Below are positions 1 to 9,232 of a stretch of 64,000 bases of DNA, in pieces; the first letter of the stretch is position 1, and each line of letters begins with the position of its first letter. The notes under the pieces are model-generated. The model was not told where the DNA came from. It did no database searches and was given only the letters and a program-made list of their open reading frames with translations. The position numbers were made by a program, and so were the translations under genes. This DNA is from CAJQQK01 sp963696075 (GTDB lineage Bacteria; Pseudomonadota; Alphaproteobacteria; Rhizobiales; Hyphomicrobiaceae). The stretch covers positions 936,611-1,000,610 of the forward strand of contig CAVOJD010000006.1 of the NCBI GenBank assembly GCA_963696075.1, in the 5' to 3' direction.

Positions 1-70
1 AAACTGTTCAAGGTGCCCCCAACCGACGGGCCGACACCAACCTGACGCCAAGCCGAAGCGGAGAGAGAAG

Positions 71-1507
71 ATGGCAGACTTTGACTTGATCATAAGCGGC
101 GGGACCGTGGTGACGGCGGCTGATACGTTCCAATCGGATATCGCCATCCGCGACGGTCGCATCGCAGCCCTCGGCACGGACCTGGGCTCGGCTGACGAGG
201 TCTTCGATGCCGCCGGCAGGCTGGTGTTGCCCGGCGGCATCGACAGCCATGTCCATATCGCCCAACCGAGCGGCGAAGACATCGTCATGGCTGATGATTT
301 CGAAAGCGCGACCCGCTCGGCAGCTTTCGGCGGGAACACACTGGTGATGCCCTTCTGCCTCCAGGAGAAAGGCCACGGCCTTCGCGATGCCCTGACGAAA
401 TATCATGCCCTTGCCGAAGGCCAGTGCCACATCGACGTCAGCTTTCACATGATCATTTCCGATCCCACCGCCTCCGTGCTCGGCCAGGAGCTGCCGGCAC
501 TTGTCGGTGACGGTTACACCTCGTTCAAGGTGTTCATGACCTATGACGGCCTCGCCCTTGCGGACAAGGAACTGCTGGAGGTTTTCGCGTGTGCCCGCGA
601 CACCGGCGCAATGGTGATGGTGCACGCGGAAAACTACGATGCGATCCGCTATCTGACCGAGCAACTGGAGCAGGCCGGCAAGACAGCCCCCCAATATCAT
701 GCAACATCGCGACCGATTGCCGTTGAGCGCGAGGCAACGCATCGTGCCATTTCGCTTGCCGAGATCATCGACGTGCCCGTGATGATCGTTCATGTCTCCA
801 ACCGTGACGCAATGGAACAGATCCGCTGGGCGCGCAGCCGCGGCCTGAAGGTCTACGGCGAGACCTGCCCGCAATACCTGATGCTCACCGAGCGCGATCT
901 CGAAGGCCTCAACATGGAGGGGGCCAAATACGTCTGCAGCCCGCCGCCGCGTGACGAAGCCAGTCAGGCCGCCTGCTGGGAGGGGCTAGAGACCGGCGCT
1001 TTCGATGTGTTTTCATCAGATCATTGCCCGTTCCGCTATGAGGGCACGGACGGCAAGCAGATCCCGAAGGGCCGCACCAGTTTCCGATGGGTTCCAAACG
1101 GCATACCGGGCGTTGAAACCCGCCTGCCGATTCTGTTCTCGGAGGGCGTCTCGAAAGGCCGCATCGACCTCAACAAGTTCGTCGCCCTCACGTCGACGAA
1201 CCACGCGAAAATGTACGGGCTTCACCCGCGCAAAGGCACGATCGCGATTGGCTCTGATGCCGACCTTGCAATCTGGGAGCCGGAAAAGCGCATGACGATA
1301 ACCCAGTCGGTCATGCATGGCGGCGCGGACTACACGCCCTATGAAGGCCTCGAAGTGACGGGTTGGCCAACGTCGACGATTGTCCGCGGCCGGTTCGTCG
1401 TGCGCGATGGTGAACTCGTCGGCAGTCTTGGCCATGGGCAATATCAGCCGCGCGATCTGTCCCCCTATGCGCGTCCCGCCCCGGCGCGCGCATCGCCCGC
1501 AGTTTGA
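71..1507 (+). CDS. hydA: Dihydropyrimidinase / D-hydantoinase
   Basis: Amidohydrolase-superfamily cyclic amidase of 478 aa, the usual length for dihydropyrimidinases. It would open 5,6-dihydropyrimidine or hydantoin rings to N-carbamoyl amino acids in the cytoplasm. All binuclear-metal ligands are visible: H60 and H62 (HVH), the carboxylated-lysine candidate K153 in TSFKVFM, H185 in MVHAEN, H241 in IVHVSN and D317 in SSDHCPF. The ATG has a strong GGAGAGAGA ribosome site about 5 bp upstream. It leads a same-strand series with two hydantoinase/oxoprolinase pairs, which fits ureide or lactam catabolism. No N-carbamoylase is in the window, so the second step must be encoded elsewhere or done by another amidase here. 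Family assignment is secure; the substrate is inferred. Confidence 0.93.
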   Translation: MADFDLIISGGTVVTAADTFQSDIAIRDGRIAALGTDLGSADEVFDAAGRLVLPGGIDSHVHIAQPSGEDIVMADDFESATRSAAFGGNTLVMPFCLQEKGHGLRDALTKYHALAEGQCHIDVSFHMIISDPTASVLGQELPALVGDGYTSFKVFMTYDGLALADKELLEVFACARDTGAMVMVHAENYDAIRYLTEQLEQAGKTAPQYHATSRPIAVEREATHRAISLAEIIDVPVMIVHVSNRDAMEQIRWARSRGLKVYGETCPQYLMLTERDLEGLNMEGAKYVCSPPPRDEASQAACWEGLETGAFDVFSSDHCPFRYEGTDGKQIPKGRTSFRWVPNGIPGVETRLPILFSEGVSKGRIDLNKFVALTSTNHAKMYGLHPRKGTIAIGSDADLAIWEPEKRMTITQSVMHGGADYTPYEGLEVTGWPTSTIVRGRFVVRDGELVGSLGHGQYQPRDLSPYARPAPARASPAV

Positions 1508-1644
1508 AGGCGCAGCCGTCAATTGAGCCGCCTCTATCGGTGCCCCCGGAAACTGTTTGACCGTTGGAGAGATCATTGACTTGTGGGACAGCCCGGCCAT
1601 GGTTGTGAAAAAGTGTCCTCCCCGCAAGCATATGGTCCCCGGCA

Positions 1645-3315
1645 ATGACCCAGCCTGATCCGATTACGATCTCGGTTATCCAGCACCGCCTCGCCGGCAT
1701 CGTCGAGGAAATGGGGGAGGCGATGCTGCGCACATCGTTCTCCCAGATCCTCAATTCGAGCCGCGATTTCTCGACGGCCATCTGTGGCGCGGGCTCGGAG
1801 CTGGTCGCCCAGGCCGATCACATCCCCGTCCACGTCGGCGCCCTGCAACCGGCAACCGCCGCCATCATCGACGCCTTCGGCGACGACGTGCACCCGGGCG
1901 ACATCTTCCTGCTCAACGATCCCTACCACGGCGGCAGCCACCTTCCCGACGTCACCGTGTTCGCACCGGTCTTCTTCGGCGACGTCCTGGCGTTCTGGGC
2001 GATCAATCGAGCCCACCACTCCGACATCGGCGGCGCAACCTATGGTGCCTACAACGCAGCCGCCCGAGAAATCTTCCAGGAGGGCCTGAGGCTGCCGCCC
2101 CTCCGCTTCTACGATAAGGGCGAGATGCGGCCCGACATCCTGCGGCTGTTGAAGACGAACGTGCGCCACGCCCGCGACTTTGAGGGCGATCTGATGGCGC
2201 AGATCGGCTCGGCCAAGCTCGCCGAACGCCGCCTGCATGCCCTGGAGGCCGAGTTCGGCCGCGACCTGATCCTGGCAAGCGTCACGCGCATCCTGGATGC
2301 GACCGAAAAGCAGACCCGCGCCGTCATCGCCGGCTGGCGTGATGGGACCTACGACGGCACCGCCCTGCTCGACGATGATGGCCGCGGCAACGACGATATT
2401 GCCATTCGCGCGACCGTCACCGTCAACGGTTCGGACCTGACCGTCGATCTCACCCGCTCGGCCCCCGAAGTCGAAAGCTTCGTCAATTCCTCGCTGGCCA
2501 ACACCCGTTCGGCGGTCCTGGTTGCCATCTCGGTGCTGCTCGACCCCGAGACGCCGAAGAACGAGGGCGTTGCCCGTACCGTCAAAATCCTCACGACACC
2601 AGGCACCATCGTGAACCCGAACCCTGGCAAGCCCGTCACCATGTGCACCTCGCACTGCGGCAACGAGATCATCGAGGCCGTCGTCGTCGCCCTCTCGCAA
2701 GCCTGTCCCGAACGTGCGATGGGCGGTTGGGGTCGCCGCCTCAGGATCGCCCTCAAGGGCATCGATCCCAGAAGCGGCAGGCCCTTCATCTGGCATATGT
2801 TTCACGCCCGGCCGGGCGGCGGCGCGTCGTCCGCCGGCGATGGCTGGCATAACGCCGGCGAATGGCATTCAGCCGGCGGCCTGAAGTTCGGCTCGATCGA
2901 AGTCGCCGAAACCCGCTTTCCGCTTCATTTCGCCCGCCATGAGTTTCGGCCCGGCTCCGGCGGTGATGGCCGTTATGTCGGTGGTGTCGGCGTTGATCTC
3001 GAACTGAAAGTGGAAAGCGATGCGCCAGCGGTTGCCAACGTCGCGGGCGAAGGCGTGCGTCACGGCGCGCGCGGCATGCTCGGCGGCGCAGACGGGGCGC
3101 CGCATCGCTATGTCCTTCACGCGCCCGGCGCGCAAGAGCAGGTGCTGGCGAGTAAGATCGAGGGATTGGCCGTGCCAGCCGGCTCCACCTTCTTTGTGCA
3201 CTCCGGCGGCGGCGGCGGCTGGGGCCCGCCCGCTGAGCGCGACCCGGCAGCCCGCCAGCGCGATGCCGCCAATGGCCTCCTGGGAAAAAACGCTGAAACG
3301 GAACGGACAACATGA
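1645..3315 (+). CDS. hyuB: Hydantoinase B / oxoprolinase family protein, first copy
   Basis: A 556-aa HyuB-type subunit. These proteins pair with HyuA as ATP-dependent lactam/hydantoin hydrolases or, in related families, as acetone/acetophenone-type carboxylases. Family hallmarks are the N-terminal stretch IQHRLAGIVEEMGEAMLRTSFS, here split by position (residues about 10-31), LLNDPYHGGSHLPDVT, the AHHSDIGG segment near residue 120, and a glycine-rich C-terminus (SGGGGGWGPP). The ATG at 1645 lacks a strong ribosome site but begins at the conserved N-terminus. The stop overlaps the hyuA start by 4 bases (ATGA), so the two are translationally coupled. The 137-bp gap behind the hydantoinase contains no convincing promoter or terminator. 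Substrate cannot be read from sequence. Confidence 0.9.
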   Translation: MTQPDPITISVIQHRLAGIVEEMGEAMLRTSFSQILNSSRDFSTAICGAGSELVAQADHIPVHVGALQPATAAIIDAFGDDVHPGDIFLLNDPYHGGSHLPDVTVFAPVFFGDVLAFWAINRAHHSDIGGATYGAYNAAAREIFQEGLRLPPLRFYDKGEMRPDILRLLKTNVRHARDFEGDLMAQIGSAKLAERRLHALEAEFGRDLILASVTRILDATEKQTRAVIAGWRDGTYDGTALLDDDGRGNDDIAIRATVTVNGSDLTVDLTRSAPEVESFVNSSLANTRSAVLVAISVLLDPETPKNEGVARTVKILTTPGTIVNPNPGKPVTMCTSHCGNEIIEAVVVALSQACPERAMGGWGRRLRIALKGIDPRSGRPFIWHMFHARPGGGASSAGDGWHNAGEWHSAGGLKFGSIEVAETRFPLHFARHEFRPGSGGDGRYVGGVGVDLELKVESDAPAVANVAGEGVRHGARGMLGGADGAPHRYVLHAPGAQEQVLASKIEGLAVPAGSTFFVHSGGGGGWGPPAERDPAARQRDAANGLLGKNAETERTT

Positions 3316-5366
3316 GCTACCGGATTGCCGTCGACGTCGGCGGAACGTTCACCGATGTCGTCGCCGTTGATGAAGCCGGCCGGACGACGTTCGCCAAGGC
3401 GCCAAGTACGCCCGAGAACCAGGCCATCGGCACGATGGACGGTATCGAGCGGCTGGCCACCCGCTTGGGCATGAGCGTTGCAGACCTGCTCGGCCGGACG
3501 GAGCGCATTGTCCACGGCATGACGGTGGCAACCAACGCGCTGCTCGAGCGCAAGGGCGCCAAGGTCGGCCTGCTGACGACCGCCGGGCACCGCGACGTTC
3601 TTGAAATGCGCGAGGGGCTGAAACCGGAACGCTACAACATGCGCCTTCCGCGCCGGGAACCGCTCGTCCCGCGCCGTCTCCGGTTTGGCGTGAAAGAGCG
3701 CCTGCGCGCCGATGGCCGCGTCGACCGCCCCCTCGACCGGGACTCGGTCATGGCCGCCATCGAACGGCTCAAGGCGGAGGATGTCGGCTCCGTTGCCGTC
3801 TGCTACCTTCATGCCTACCGCGACCCCCGTCATGAGGTGGCAACGCGCGACATCCTCGAACGCGAAATGCCGGGCGTCAGCGTGTCGCTGTCATCCGATG
3901 TCCTGCCCCAGATCAAGGAATACGAGCGCGTCTCGACGACCGTCGTGAATGCCTACGTCGCCCCCCTCATCGCCCAGTATCTGGGCCGCCTCGAACAGCG
4001 CTTGAGTGAAGCAGGCTTTGGCGGACCGCTTCTCATTATCCTGTCCCATGGCGGTGTCGCGCCGGTGTCGGAAGCCGTCCGGGTCGCGGCCGCGACTGTA
4101 CTGTCCGGCCCGGCCGGTGGCCTCGCAGGCGGCCGCCGCGTTGCCGAGATCACGGCGACGCCGAACCTGATCACATTCGACGTCGGCGGCACATCGAGCG
4201 ATATCGCCCTGATCGCGAACGGCGAGGCGACGTTGTCGAAGGATCGCACCATGGCCGGCGAGCGCATCGCGCTACCAAGCCTCGACATCGTCACCCTCGG
4301 CGCCGGTGGCGGCTCACTCGCCCGCGTCGAGGCAAGCGGCCTCCTCGAAGTCGGACCAGAAAGCGCCGGCTCGGTTCCAGGCCCGATTTGCTACGGCCGC
4401 GGCGGAACGCGCCCCACCGTGACCGACGCCAGTGTTGTCCTGGGGTTTCTTGATCCTGAAAACTTCGCCGGTGGCGCAACCAGGCTCGATCATGGCCGCG
4501 CGCTCGCCGCGTTCGAGACGCTTGGCGAGCGTCTCGGCATTTCCGCGATCGAGGCGGCAGCCGGCGTCCACCGCGTGGTCAATACCCAGTTGAGCGAAGG
4601 CATTCGCATCGTCACCGTGCGCCGCGGCGTTGATCCGCGCCGCTTCGATCTTCTAGGCTTTGGCGGCGCCGCCGGGGTTCACGTCACCGCACTTGCCCGC
4701 ATGTTGGGCCTCACCCGCGTGATCGTGCCCCGCGTCGCGTCCGTTCTGTCCGCCTGGGGCATGCTCGCCACCGAACTGCGTCTCGAAGCCGTCCAGACCT
4801 CCGTTGGCGAGACCGATACGTTGCAGGCAGCAGCGGTCGCGGAACTCTTCGAGCGAATGGAAGAAGAGGGCCGCGCGCGTATGAAGACATGGTTCGATGG
4901 CGCCATCGAAACGCGCCGTCTTGCCGAGATGCGCTACGGCGAGCAGGTCTTCGAGATCGATGTGCCGCTTGATGATGTCGACCTCGCCGCACCTCAGGCG
5001 ATGGATCAGCTCAAGCGGTCATTCGAACGCCGCCACGAAGAGCTTTACGCCTATTGCCTTCCAGAGCAGCATCCGGTTCTCATCAACGCCCGCGTCGCAA
5101 CCGTCGGCCGGCTTCCCGAGTTGCCCGTTGAGCCGGCAGATGAAGCGGCTCCCCCAGCGGGCCACACCGGCCATCGCAGGATCTATCTCGATGACTGGGT
5201 CGAGGCGGCGGTGTTCCCGTTCGATGATCTTGCCACCGGTCAGGTCGTCGCCGGGCCCGCCATCATCGAATCCGAGACGACGACGGTTGTGCTGCGCCCC
5301 GGCGATGCGGCCACCACCACCGCTGAACGCTGGCTCGACATCGCCGTGCCGCCCGCCATGCCTTAA
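3312..5366 (+). CDS. hyuA: Hydantoinase/oxoprolinase family protein A, first copy
   Basis: A 684-aa HyuA subunit with the actin-like ATPase fold. The N-terminal phosphate-binding motif DVGGTFTDVV is at residues 8-17; MTVATNALLERKGAKVGLLTT and GPAGG mark the HyuA N and A domains; FDVGGTSSDIALI is the second ATP-binding signature. GAGGGS and FGGAAGVH follow further on. Length matches stand-alone HyuA proteins. It starts inside the hyuB stop codon, so it forms a heteromeric enzyme with that product. It probably hydrolyses ATP to open a lactam or imide ring (5-oxoproline, hydantoin, N-methylhydantoin); which one is unknown. A paralogue lies directly downstream. Confidence 0.92.
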   Translation: MSYRIAVDVGGTFTDVVAVDEAGRTTFAKAPSTPENQAIGTMDGIERLATRLGMSVADLLGRTERIVHGMTVATNALLERKGAKVGLLTTAGHRDVLEMREGLKPERYNMRLPRREPLVPRRLRFGVKERLRADGRVDRPLDRDSVMAAIERLKAEDVGSVAVCYLHAYRDPRHEVATRDILEREMPGVSVSLSSDVLPQIKEYERVSTTVVNAYVAPLIAQYLGRLEQRLSEAGFGGPLLIILSHGGVAPVSEAVRVAAATVLSGPAGGLAGGRRVAEITATPNLITFDVGGTSSDIALIANGEATLSKDRTMAGERIALPSLDIVTLGAGGGSLARVEASGLLEVGPESAGSVPGPICYGRGGTRPTVTDASVVLGFLDPENFAGGATRLDHGRALAAFETLGERLGISAIEAAAGVHRVVNTQLSEGIRIVTVRRGVDPRRFDLLGFGGAAGVHVTALARMLGLTRVIVPRVASVLSAWGMLATELRLEAVQTSVGETDTLQAAAVAELFERMEEEGRARMKTWFDGAIETRRLAEMRYGEQVFEIDVPLDDVDLAAPQAMDQLKRSFERRHEELYAYCLPEQHPVLINARVATVGRLPELPVEPADEAAPPAGHTGHRRIYLDDWVEAAVFPFDDLATGQVVAGPAIIESETTTVVLRPGDAATTTAERWLDIAVPPAMP

Positions 5367-5480
5367 GGCCGGCCGCCGAAACGATCCGGTTGATGCTGAT
5401 CAGCGCGGGCGATCTTGACTTGGCGCCATGCCAGGGGCGAGGCTCGGGTCACCAATCGTCGGCAAAGGGTGTGGCACGCA

Positions 5481-7565
5481 GTGAAACAATTCGGCCTCGG
5501 CATCGACATCGGCGGCACCTTTACCGACATCGTCCTCTACGATGGCAGCGCCCGAACCCAGTTTTCGCTCAAGGAACTCACAACGCCGAATGATCCAACC
5601 GCCGGCGTCATGAGCGGGATCACGCGCCTCCTTGCCGACACCGGCGTCGAGCCCGCCAGCATCTCGCGCGTCGTCCATGCAACCACGCTGTTCACCAATG
5701 CCTTGATCGAGCGGCGCGGCGCCCGCGCCGGCCTGATAACGAGCGCAGGCTTCCGCGACCTTCTCGAGATCGGTCGGGAGCGCAAATACGAACTCTACGA
5801 CATCAACATCCAGAAGCCCGCGCCCCTCGTCCCGCGACGGTTGCGCGCCGAGGTCGCCGAGCGCATGGACGCGGCCGGCAACGTCACCACGCCGCTTGAT
5901 GAAGCAGCCCTTGTCGAAGTGGCCGGCGATCTGGTTGCCGCAGGCGCGGAATCGCTGGCCATCGTCTTCCTGCACAGTTACGCCAATCCCACCCACGAAC
6001 AGCGCGCCTTGGACATTCTGGGCCAAGCGTTTCCGCAGATCCCGCTGTCGGCCTCGATCGACGTCGCCCCTGAGATCCGCGAATACGAGCGCACCTCGAC
6101 AACGACCTGCAACGCCTACATCAAGCCGCTCGCGCAGCGGTATCTCGACCGCCTCTCCGACAGGCTGAAGGCCGCCGGCGTTGCGGGCGATCTTCTCATG
6201 ATGCTCTCGAATGGCGGGCTGACCAACGTCGGCGAAGCCAAGCGCGTGCCCGTCCAGCTTCTGGAATCGGGCCCCGCAGCCGGCGCCCTCGCGGCCGCCT
6301 TCCTGGCTGCCGGCGACGGCGGCGACCACGTCCTCGCCTTCGACATGGGCGGGACGACCGCCAAGCTCAGCGTGATCGATCACGGCGTGCCCAAGATCGC
6401 CTATACGTTCGAAGCCGCGCGCGCCAAGCGCTTCATCGAGGGCAGCGGGCTGCCGCTGAAGATCTCGACACTCGAATTGATCGAGATCGGCGCCGGTGGT
6501 GGTTCGATCGCCGAGATCGACGAAATCGGCCTCCTCAAGGTCGGCCCCATGAGCGCCGGCGCGGAACCCGGTCCCGCCTGCTACGGCCGCGGCGGCACCG
6601 CGCCAACCGTAACCGACGCCAACCTCCTGTTGGGCTACCTCAACCCGGCTTATTTCGCCGGCGGCACGATCGCGGTCTCGAAGGAACTGGCAGAGAAGGC
6701 CCTTGCCCCGCTCGCACAGGCCGCAAGCCTCGAGGCGGCCCGCATCGCGTGGGGCATCTACGAGGTCGTGAACGAGAACATGGCCAACGCCGCCCGCGTC
6801 CATATCGCAGAACACGGCAAGGACCCCCGCGCCTACAGCCTGCTTGCCACCGGCGGCGGCGGCCCGTTGCATGGGTTCTATGTCGCGCGGAAGCTCGGCC
6901 TGAAGCGGTTCGTCGTCCCCCCCTCCGCCGGTGTCGCCTCCGCCCTTGGCTTGCTCATCGCGCCTGCTCGCGTCGACCGCGTGGCAACCGTCGCGCGCGC
7001 GCTCGACAGCCTCGACTGGCCCGGCCTGGAGGCGCTCTATGCGAGCCTGACGGCGGATGCGATGGCGGTGCTCGAAAAGACCGGCCTCGACCCGGAAACA
7101 GCAAACGTCATCCGGGCCGCCGACATCCGGTATCGCGGCCAGGCCTTCGAACTTGTCGTGCCGCTGCCACCCGGCCCCTACACGCCTGAAAGCCGCGATG
7201 CGCTGCTCGCAGCTTTCCACCAGAGCTATATCGAGGCATTCACCCGCACGCCGCCGGCAAGCGAGGTCGAAATCATCAACGCGCGCCTCTCAGCGTCACT
7301 TGAATTGAGTGACCGCTGGTCCGGGCTCGATCGCGCAACCGGCGCCGGGATCACCGCCATCAAGGGCGAACGCGCAGCCTATTTCCCCGAGGCGGACGCG
7401 CACATAACGGCGACCGTATATGATCGCCGCGGCCTGGAACGCGCGCGGGTCTATCGCGGCCCCGCGATCATCGAAGAGCCTGAATCGACCTTGATCGTCG
7501 GCCCCGAGGGAACATTCACCCTCGCTGAGAGCGGCAACATCATCGTTGAAATCTCCCAAGCCTGA
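5481..7565 (+). CDS. hyuA: Hydantoinase/oxoprolinase family protein A, second copy
   Basis: A 694-aa HyuA paralogue. I place the start at the GTG at 5481, because the conserved N-terminus KQFGLGIDIGGTFTDIVLYD begins there; the longer frame back to 5415 adds non-conserved residues. It has the same motif series as its neighbour: TLFTNALIERRG, ESGPAAGAL, FDMGGTTAKLSVI, GAGGGSIAEID, ACYGRGG. The region after the second ATP motif carries an insertion (YTFEAARAKRFIEGSG) that the first copy lacks, so the two are diverged paralogues, probably with different substrates. It is followed 18 bp later by its own hyuB, making a second complete enzyme. Confidence 0.91.
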   Translation: MKQFGLGIDIGGTFTDIVLYDGSARTQFSLKELTTPNDPTAGVMSGITRLLADTGVEPASISRVVHATTLFTNALIERRGARAGLITSAGFRDLLEIGRERKYELYDINIQKPAPLVPRRLRAEVAERMDAAGNVTTPLDEAALVEVAGDLVAAGAESLAIVFLHSYANPTHEQRALDILGQAFPQIPLSASIDVAPEIREYERTSTTTCNAYIKPLAQRYLDRLSDRLKAAGVAGDLLMMLSNGGLTNVGEAKRVPVQLLESGPAAGALAAAFLAAGDGGDHVLAFDMGGTTAKLSVIDHGVPKIAYTFEAARAKRFIEGSGLPLKISTLELIEIGAGGGSIAEIDEIGLLKVGPMSAGAEPGPACYGRGGTAPTVTDANLLLGYLNPAYFAGGTIAVSKELAEKALAPLAQAASLEAARIAWGIYEVVNENMANAARVHIAEHGKDPRAYSLLATGGGGPLHGFYVARKLGLKRFVVPPSAGVASALGLLIAPARVDRVATVARALDSLDWPGLEALYASLTADAMAVLEKTGLDPETANVIRAADIRYRGQAFELVVPLPPGPYTPESRDALLAAFHQSYIEAFTRTPPASEVEIINARLSASLELSDRWSGLDRATGAGITAIKGERAAYFPEADAHITATVYDRRGLERARVYRGPAIIEEPESTLIVGPEGTFTLAESGNIIVEISQA

Positions 7566-7583
7566 AAACCCACGAGGCGACCC

Positions 7584-9221
7584 ATGCCGAATGCTGCCGC
7601 CCACGACCGCGCCCCCCCAACCGGCTTCGATGCCGTCCTGCTCGAAGTGCTCTGGACCCGGCTGATCTCGATCGTCGATGAGGCGGCGAAAGCGCTGCGA
7701 CGCACCTCGTTTTCGACCCTCGTCAACGAATCGAACGATTTCGCCTGCGTCGTCACCGACGCCGAAGGCCGCTCCCTTGCCCAGAACACCGAAAGCATCC
7801 CCTCCTTCATCGGCACACTGCCCGTCACCGTGAAGACCTTCATCGCCGAGATCGGCAAGGACAACATGGCGCCCGGCGACATCCTCGTCACCAACACGCC
7901 CTGGATCGCGACCGGTCATCTGAACGACATCACCCTCGTCAAGCCGATCTTTCACGCAGGCAAGATCGTCGCCTTCGCCGCCTCGACCGCCCACGCGCCC
8001 GACATTGGCGGCAAGGTCCGTTCTGTTGAAGCCCGCGAAATCTTCGAGGAAGGCTTCCACATCCCGCCCATGAAAATGGTCTCGGCCGGCACCTCGGATG
8101 CGACCTTCTTCAAGCTCTTGCGCGCAGCCGTCCGCACCCCCGACCAGACCGAAGGTGACATCTGGGCGCAAGTCACCGGCCTCGACCTGATCGAACGCCG
8201 CATCGCGGACCTTCTTGGCGAATACGCGCTCGGCGACCTCGAGGCCTTCGGTGGTGAAATCATGGGGCGGTGTGAGAACGCGATGCGCCGCGCAATCGCT
8301 GACCTGCCGGACGGCGACTACGCCTACGAGATGCAGACCGACGGCATCGATCAGCCGATCACCTTCAAGATCAAGCTGACCGTCGACGGCGATGCGATCC
8401 GGATCGACTATGCCGGCACATCCGATCAGGTCGACCGCGCCATCAATTGCCCGCTGACCTACACCTTTGCGATGACGTCTTATGCCCTGAAATGCGCCCT
8501 GCTTCCGGACCTGCCCAACAACGAGGGCATCTTCAACTGCCTCGACGTGACCGCGCCCGAGGGCTCCATCGTCAACCCGCGCTTTCCTGCTTCCGTCGGC
8601 GGCCGCATGGCGATCGGACACTACCTGCCGGTTGTCGTCTTCGGCGCACTGGCCGACATCATGCCCGATCGCTTGATGGCGGCCTCAGGTTCGCCGCTGT
8701 GGTCGATCATCCAGACCGGCGTGCGCGATGACGGGGGAACCTACGCCAGCGTTCTCTTTTTCAACGGCGGCATGGGCGCGACGGCCCGCAACGACGGCCA
8801 GAATGCCTACGCCTGGCCAAGCAACGTCTCGAATGTGCCCGTCGAATTGATCGAACGCGAAAGCGCGCTCTTCGTCCATGCCAAGAGCCTGCGCGAAGGC
8901 AGTGGCGGCAAGGGGCGCTTGCGGGGCGGTCTCGGCCAGGAGATCCACCTCGAGGTGAAATCGAAGACACCGGTCGGCATGATCTTCATGGCCGAGCGGT
9001 GCCGGTTCCCGGCAGCAGGCAGCCGCGGCGGCGAGGCGGGCGCGCGCGGTGAAGTCCTGATCGACGACGAGGCCGTCGACCACCGCCGCAACATGATCCT
9101 GAAGAATGGCCAGCACATACGGCTGAGGACACCTGGCGGCGGCGGATATGGACCCGAAAGTGAACGCGACGCGGCGGCAATCGCCGAAGATCAGGAAGAA
9201 GGCTATACCCGCGACGCTTGA
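7584..9221 (+). CDS. hyuB: Hydantoinase B / oxoprolinase family protein, second copy
   Basis: A 545-aa HyuB subunit, partner of the preceding HyuA. Visible hallmarks are VDEAAKALRRTSFSTLVNES, DILVTNTPWIATGHLND, the AHAPDIGG segment (cf. AHHSDIGG in the first copy), GGRMAIGHY and the glycine-rich tail TPGGGGYGPE. The ATG follows GAGGCGACCC. It is clearly diverged from the first HyuB: the LLNDPYHGGSHL region reads LVTNTPWIATGHL. That supports a different substrate for the second complex. Its stop lies 11 bp from the end of the convergent methyltransferase gene, which closes this transcription unit. Confidence 0.9.
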   Translation: MPNAAAHDRAPPTGFDAVLLEVLWTRLISIVDEAAKALRRTSFSTLVNESNDFACVVTDAEGRSLAQNTESIPSFIGTLPVTVKTFIAEIGKDNMAPGDILVTNTPWIATGHLNDITLVKPIFHAGKIVAFAASTAHAPDIGGKVRSVEAREIFEEGFHIPPMKMVSAGTSDATFFKLLRAAVRTPDQTEGDIWAQVTGLDLIERRIADLLGEYALGDLEAFGGEIMGRCENAMRRAIADLPDGDYAYEMQTDGIDQPITFKIKLTVDGDAIRIDYAGTSDQVDRAINCPLTYTFAMTSYALKCALLPDLPNNEGIFNCLDVTAPEGSIVNPRFPASVGGRMAIGHYLPVVVFGALADIMPDRLMAASGSPLWSIIQTGVRDDGGTYASVLFFNGGMGATARNDGQNAYAWPSNVSNVPVELIERESALFVHAKSLREGSGGKGRLRGGLGQEIHLEVKSKTPVGMIFMAERCRFPAAGSRGGEAGARGEVLIDDEAVDHRRNMILKNGQHIRLRTPGGGGYGPESERDAAAIAEDQEEGYTRDA

Positions 9222-9232
9222 GCCGGCAGGCC

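Noticed and set aside
5415..5480. Longer N-terminus for the second HyuA
   Set aside because: The 22 extra residues are not conserved; the actin-like motif begins right after GTG 5481.
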